A stretch of 39,917 nt of DNA from Chitinophagaceae bacterium. GTDB taxonomy: Bacteria; Bacteroidota; Bacteroidia; Chitinophagales; Chitinophagaceae. A program made the translations under genes and the position numbers. The notes beneath the pieces were generated by a model, which did not search any database, was not told the DNA's origin, and saw only the letters and a program-made list of their open reading frames with translations. Location: the NCBI GenBank assembly GCA_947454715.1, contig CANGMZ010000017.1, positions 1 through 39,917 of the forward strand, given 5' to 3'. Below, piece after piece: positions 36,895 through 39,917 of the stretch; the stretch's first letter is position 1; each line of letters opens with the position of its first letter.

Positions 36895-37944
36895 CTATTT
36901 TATTGTAGTAATAGTACCATCTGCCAATACAATTACTTCTTTTATAGCATTGTCGAGGTCTTTAGTGGCCTTGCTCATGTGTGGCCATATCTCAGTGTTA
37001 AATTCTTCTTGTGTCATAAAGTCGAATACGAGCATGGCGCCCATTATTCTGGTAAGGGGTTCGCGAATATTATGTGCGTTAAACTGTATGAGTTCTAATA
37101 ATCTCTTGTTCACCTCTGTCAGTTTAGCATTGGCTTCTGCCAGTTCTCCGGTGCGTTTCAGTATTGTTAGTTCCTGGTCTGCAACCAGTTGCTCTATCAA
37201 TTGCTTTTGTGTAAGAATCTCATCGTTACTTTGTTTGAGTTCTACATTGCGTAGCTGAAATATCTCATTGTCACGTTCCTTGATATCGAGTTTTCGTAGT
37301 ATCTCTGCTTGTTCAGTTGCCTTTTGTGCAGCATTGAGTTCTTGTTCTTTTATGATGAGCGCATTCACACTTTTCTGATAGGAATAAGCGAGCACAATAC
37401 CCCAAAGTGAGACCAGAACAAATGAGATAAAAGCATTGGAAATATTTAAAAAATTGAGCGATGACTCGCTTATATGACGGGCATTGGAATCATTTTTTAT
37501 AAAGAAGTCTATATAAAGGTAGAACAGAAGGCAGCTGATGGTGAGTAAACTTTTTGTGTACCATTTTTCATTGTATTTAAGAAAGGGCATTAATGCAATG
37601 AGTGGAATGAAGTTTTGAAACCCGGTCATCCAGCCCAACAGAGATACAGCTATGAATTGATGAACATTGATCTCGAACAGGCATATAATCATTCCTGCCA
37701 AGTGGTAGCCCTTTCGGTTGAGTGTTATAGCTGCTACAAAAACACTGATGCTGGCAAATTGCAGATACACCATTGTGTCGAGCTTCATAATGAAAAATAC
37801 CAATGCCCATACTGCATGAAGCAACATAATGAGCACATAAGCAAGGCTACTGATATTGTAAAACCAATAGTTGTCTGCTTGCACATGTTGCGGTATTACC
37901 GATAAACGGTTATAGATACTGAGTATAGAACGCTTGATATTCAC
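36895..37944 (-). CDS. Membrane protein with histidine-kinase dimerisation helix but no ATPase domain
   Basis: The 349-residue protein has about six membrane helices (roughly 30-190), a Gln/Glu-rich coiled coil (about 200-280) and then LLELIQFNAHNIREPLTRIMGAM. This looks like the H-box of a sensor kinase, with His291 as the phospho-acceptor. It stops 58 residues later, after the second dimerisation helix, with no N, G1, F or G2 boxes of a HATPase domain. No such sequence lies in the 100 bases before the next gene, so the protein appears naturally short. The start codon is GTG at 37944, placed directly after an in-frame stop. It may receive phosphate from another kinase, or signal without phosphorylation. 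Confidence 0.75.
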   Translation of the reverse strand: MNIKRSILSIYNRLSVIPQHVQADNYWFYNISSLAYVLIMLLHAVWALVFFIMKLDTMVYLQFASISVFVAAITLNRKGYHLAGMIICLFEINVHQFIAVSLLGWMTGFQNFIPLIALMPFLKYNEKWYTKSLLTISCLLFYLYIDFFIKNDSNARHISESSLNFLNISNAFISFVLVSLWGIVLAYSYQKSVNALIIKEQELNAAQKATEQAEILRKLDIKERDNEIFQLRNVELKQSNDEILTQKQLIEQLVADQELTILKRTGELAEANAKLTEVNKRLLELIQFNAHNIREPLTRIMGAMLVFDFMTQEEFNTEIWPHMSKATKDLDNAIKEVIVLADGTITTIK

Positions 37945-38140
37945 TTAATAAATTACTGCTTTTAGATGATGTTTTCGTTTTTGATTAATGGAATAGATGA
38001 TTTTTACATATCTGAGTGGCAGGTATACAACATACTTCAGCAATATACTAATGAATAGTGTTGTACGTAATTGATTTTATCATATTGGGGTCAACTGTTT
38101 CTCTATACTAATTAGTAGTCTTGAGTGATACGAGCATAAA

Positions 38141-38174
38141 CAAATAATGCAGACCGATGGGTCTGCATTATTTG
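38141..38174 (-). terminator. Terminator hairpin of the T9SS cargo gene at 38208
   Basis: A perfect 15-bp stem (38141-38155 with 38160-38174) with loop GATG lies 33 bases after the stop. The minus-strand continuation is TTTATGC, so the T tract is short. The rest of the gap 37945-38140 shows nothing I can support. Confidence 0.7.
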
Positions 38175-38207
38175 TGCTAAAAATTATTCTGTTATTTATA
38201 ATTGTAC

Positions 38208-39917
38208 TTACTCTTTTACAAACTTTCTGGTGGTTGTACCATCTTTACAAATTGTTTTCATGATATAGATACCCGGTGTCAATGAACTGATATTGATCTC
38301 GGTTTTGTTGTTATTGATGATCTGGTCAAGAACAACTGCGCCATTTACATTGGAGATAACGATGTTGCCATCCTGAAGATTTTCTACAAATATATTGTCA
38401 GTAGCAGGGTTAGGGTATATTTTAACCGGTATTACTTGTTTTACGGTTGGCACGTCGGCAGTATGAATAATTGTATTCAATGCTTCATTTGTAATGATTG
38501 CCGGGTTGGTATCAAAATAAATATAGCCCTTGTTCTTTATCTGTGTGCCGGGAGCCAGTCCGCTATGCATTTTTACTTTAAAGCGCACGTAGCCATGACT
38601 TGCAGGTTCATTACTAAAGCTATCTGCCAAATATATATTGCTGAATTTGAATTTCACTACGCCCGGTGCGGCCCATTCCGGTGTCATATTGTGACTGGTG
38701 CCTAGTATTTTCAGGCTGAGGGCATCAAGATGGCCATCTAAGGTGTCAATTACATTTACATCGATAGCGGGAGCAGTACCTGTATTCTGGAAATGTATGG
38801 TATAAGTAAGTTCAGGGGTAGTAGATGGTATGTCGCCTGTAGCACCCACACCCATTGGGCTTACTTCCTTAATATTAGGATCGTAAGAGTTTACAACAGG
38901 CAGGCATATCATAAAGTCATTGTTGGCAGGGTTTACATCTGCTGCCGGCACACCAGTGTAGATATGGAAACAAAGGGTGTCGCCTATGTTTACTGAGCTA
39001 TCGGGAGTGAGGTGAATACTGGACATAAAGTAATTCCAGTAAGCACCACCTGCGAGGCAAGTAAGGTTATAGTAATTCCACATCAGTGTATCACCATGTA
39101 CTATATCTGCAGGGTAGGCGCTTAACGCAGCATTGTAGGCTACTCTATTGTCTTTTACCAATGTCAATACGCCTGATATACTGTCAATACCAATGTTACT
39201 CACAGTAGGTTGCATATAAAAAGGTCTGTTTGGTCTTGCATTGCCGGTAGATCCTGCCCAACACTCCACATCCACATTAGCAGTTGGTTGTACCGGGAAA
39301 TCTACATTTACCTGAGGGAGCGTTGTGAAATTATAGATCATAGTAGCGCATGACTGCGGAGGGAATATAAAACTATAGTAGGGTTGCAGATTTACCGTGC
39401 AGTTTGTCATCCACGATTGTTGTAGTTTCATGTTATAACCACCTGGTGAACCCCAAGAAAGGTTATTGTTTTGCAATGAACCTGTAGGGCTTGACAGGTA
39501 AGATGTTCCGGTAACTTCATTAGGAACTAACAATAAGTCACCTGTGTTATAGACACAGTCGTTGTTATTGTCGGCATAGACAATGCCACTAACATCGCCA
39601 TAAGAACAAGGGTTAGTGACGGTAAAAGGATACAAATTGTCGCAATGAACTGTATCAGGACCTGAAACAATTTTCAAAGAATTACCATAGAAAGTGAATG
39701 TTCCCCCGCCTACAGGTACGTTCATATCGTCGTATACCAGATTTATAAGCGGAACATTTATCACCCACGGTGTTGTACCGGCAGTATTGATTTCTGAGTA
39801 TAGTAGCGTGCCACCCGATGGTTCTACCACCATCATAGAATCTCCTACAAACGAGCTGTCTATTGTTATTGTGTAGTTGACGATTAGCGTAGAATTACAA
39901 GTTGTAGAGTCGTGAGA
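38208..39917 (-). CDS. Secreted repeat protein with T9SS type A sorting domain (5' end outside the window)
   Basis: The frame is open to the right edge, so the N-terminus is missing; the ATG at 39836 is internal. The visible 569 residues hold an SdrD-like stretch (YGDVSGIVYADNNNDCVYNTGD), then beta-sandwich repeats. Next is a DUF7619/DUF11-like module with ELTYTIHFQNTGTAPAIDVNVIDTL and YIYFDTNPAIITN. The end is VKIYPNPATDNIFVENL, continuing to GIYIMKTICKDGTTTRKFVKE, a type A sorting domain. It is probably a large surface adhesin-like protein exported by the type IX system. Confidence 0.85.
   Translation of the reverse strand, partial: SHDSTTCNSTLIVNYTITIDSSFVGDSMMVVEPSGGTLLYSEINTAGTTPWVINVPLINLVYDDMNVPVGGGTFTFYGNSLKIVSGPDTVHCDNLYPFTVTNPCSYGDVSGIVYADNNNDCVYNTGDLLLVPNEVTGTSYLSSPTGSLQNNNLSWGSPGGYNMKLQQSWMTNCTVNLQPYYSFIFPPQSCATMIYNFTTLPQVNVDFPVQPTANVDVECWAGSTGNARPNRPFYMQPTVSNIGIDSISGVLTLVKDNRVAYNAALSAYPADIVHGDTLMWNYYNLTCLAGGAYWNYFMSSIHLTPDSSVNIGDTLCFHIYTGVPAADVNPANNDFMICLPVVNSYDPNIKEVSPMGVGATGDIPSTTPELTYTIHFQNTGTAPAIDVNVIDTLDGHLDALSLKILGTSHNMTPEWAAPGVVKFKFSNIYLADSFSNEPASHGYVRFKVKMHSGLAPGTQIKNKGYIYFDTNPAIITNEALNTIIHTADVPTVKQVIPVKIYPNPATDNIFVENLQDGNIVISNVNGAVVLDQIINNNKTEINISSLTPGIYIMKTICKDGTTTRKFVKE

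Overview
The window reads as chromosomal DNA of a member of the Bacteroidota, most likely a relative of the Chitinophagales. The signs are: a fused secDF gene; proteins ending in type IX secretion (T9SS) sorting domains; several copies of the Bacteroidota promoter box TAnnTTTG; a tmRNA whose tag reads GEYSYAMAA; and many signal-peptide outer-membrane proteins of Bacteroidota type. Nearly everything is core or metabolic. The only clear mobile-element trace is at the left edge. No CRISPR array, insertion sequence, phage module or recognised defence system is visible, and no tRNA other than the tmRNA.

Region by region. 1-1.6 kb: the C-terminal part of a large serine recombinase runs into the 3' end of ssrA (tmRNA) on the opposite strand, the usual picture of an element integrated at ssrA. 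1.7-5.1 kb: icmF, a fused B12-dependent isobutyryl-CoA mutase with its own G-protein chaperone. 5.4-9.6 kb: a small secreted protein, a beta-carbonic anhydrase followed directly by aroE, ispE on the other strand, an ABC ATPase and a PduO-type cobalamin adenosyltransferase. 9.7-11.9 kb: a minus-strand cluster of a stand-alone B12-binding mutase subunit, an enoyl-CoA hydratase and an outer-membrane protein. 12.1-16.3 kb: a TIGR02757-type gene and secDF. 16.6-19.9 kb: a second outer-membrane protein and iscS-iscU-iscA. 20.0-23.8 kb: methylmalonyl-CoA epimerase and two convergent polytopic membrane proteins of glycosyltransferase-39 type. 23.9-31.9 kb: uvrA, a BamA/TamA-like barrel, a GH3/beta-lactamase fusion and a small secreted protein. 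32.2-35.3 kb: rplM, rpsI, rpsB and tsf. 35.3-39.9 kb: two T9SS cargo proteins flanking a membrane protein that ends after a histidine-kinase dimerisation helix.

How the genes fit together. icmF, the adenosyltransferase, the B12-binding subunit, the enoyl-CoA hydratase and the epimerase all serve acyl-CoA carbon-skeleton rearrangement (branched-chain amino acid, odd-chain or propionate metabolism), though they lie in separate transcription units. The ribosomal block has a full promoter and a candidate leader hairpin in front of rplM. No wholly new multi-gene system is evident. The most unusual items are the Arg/Gly-rich tail on ribosomal protein S2, the kinase-like protein with no ATP-binding domain, the recombinase frame that borrows its last codons from ssrA, and a perfect hairpin between iscU and iscA.
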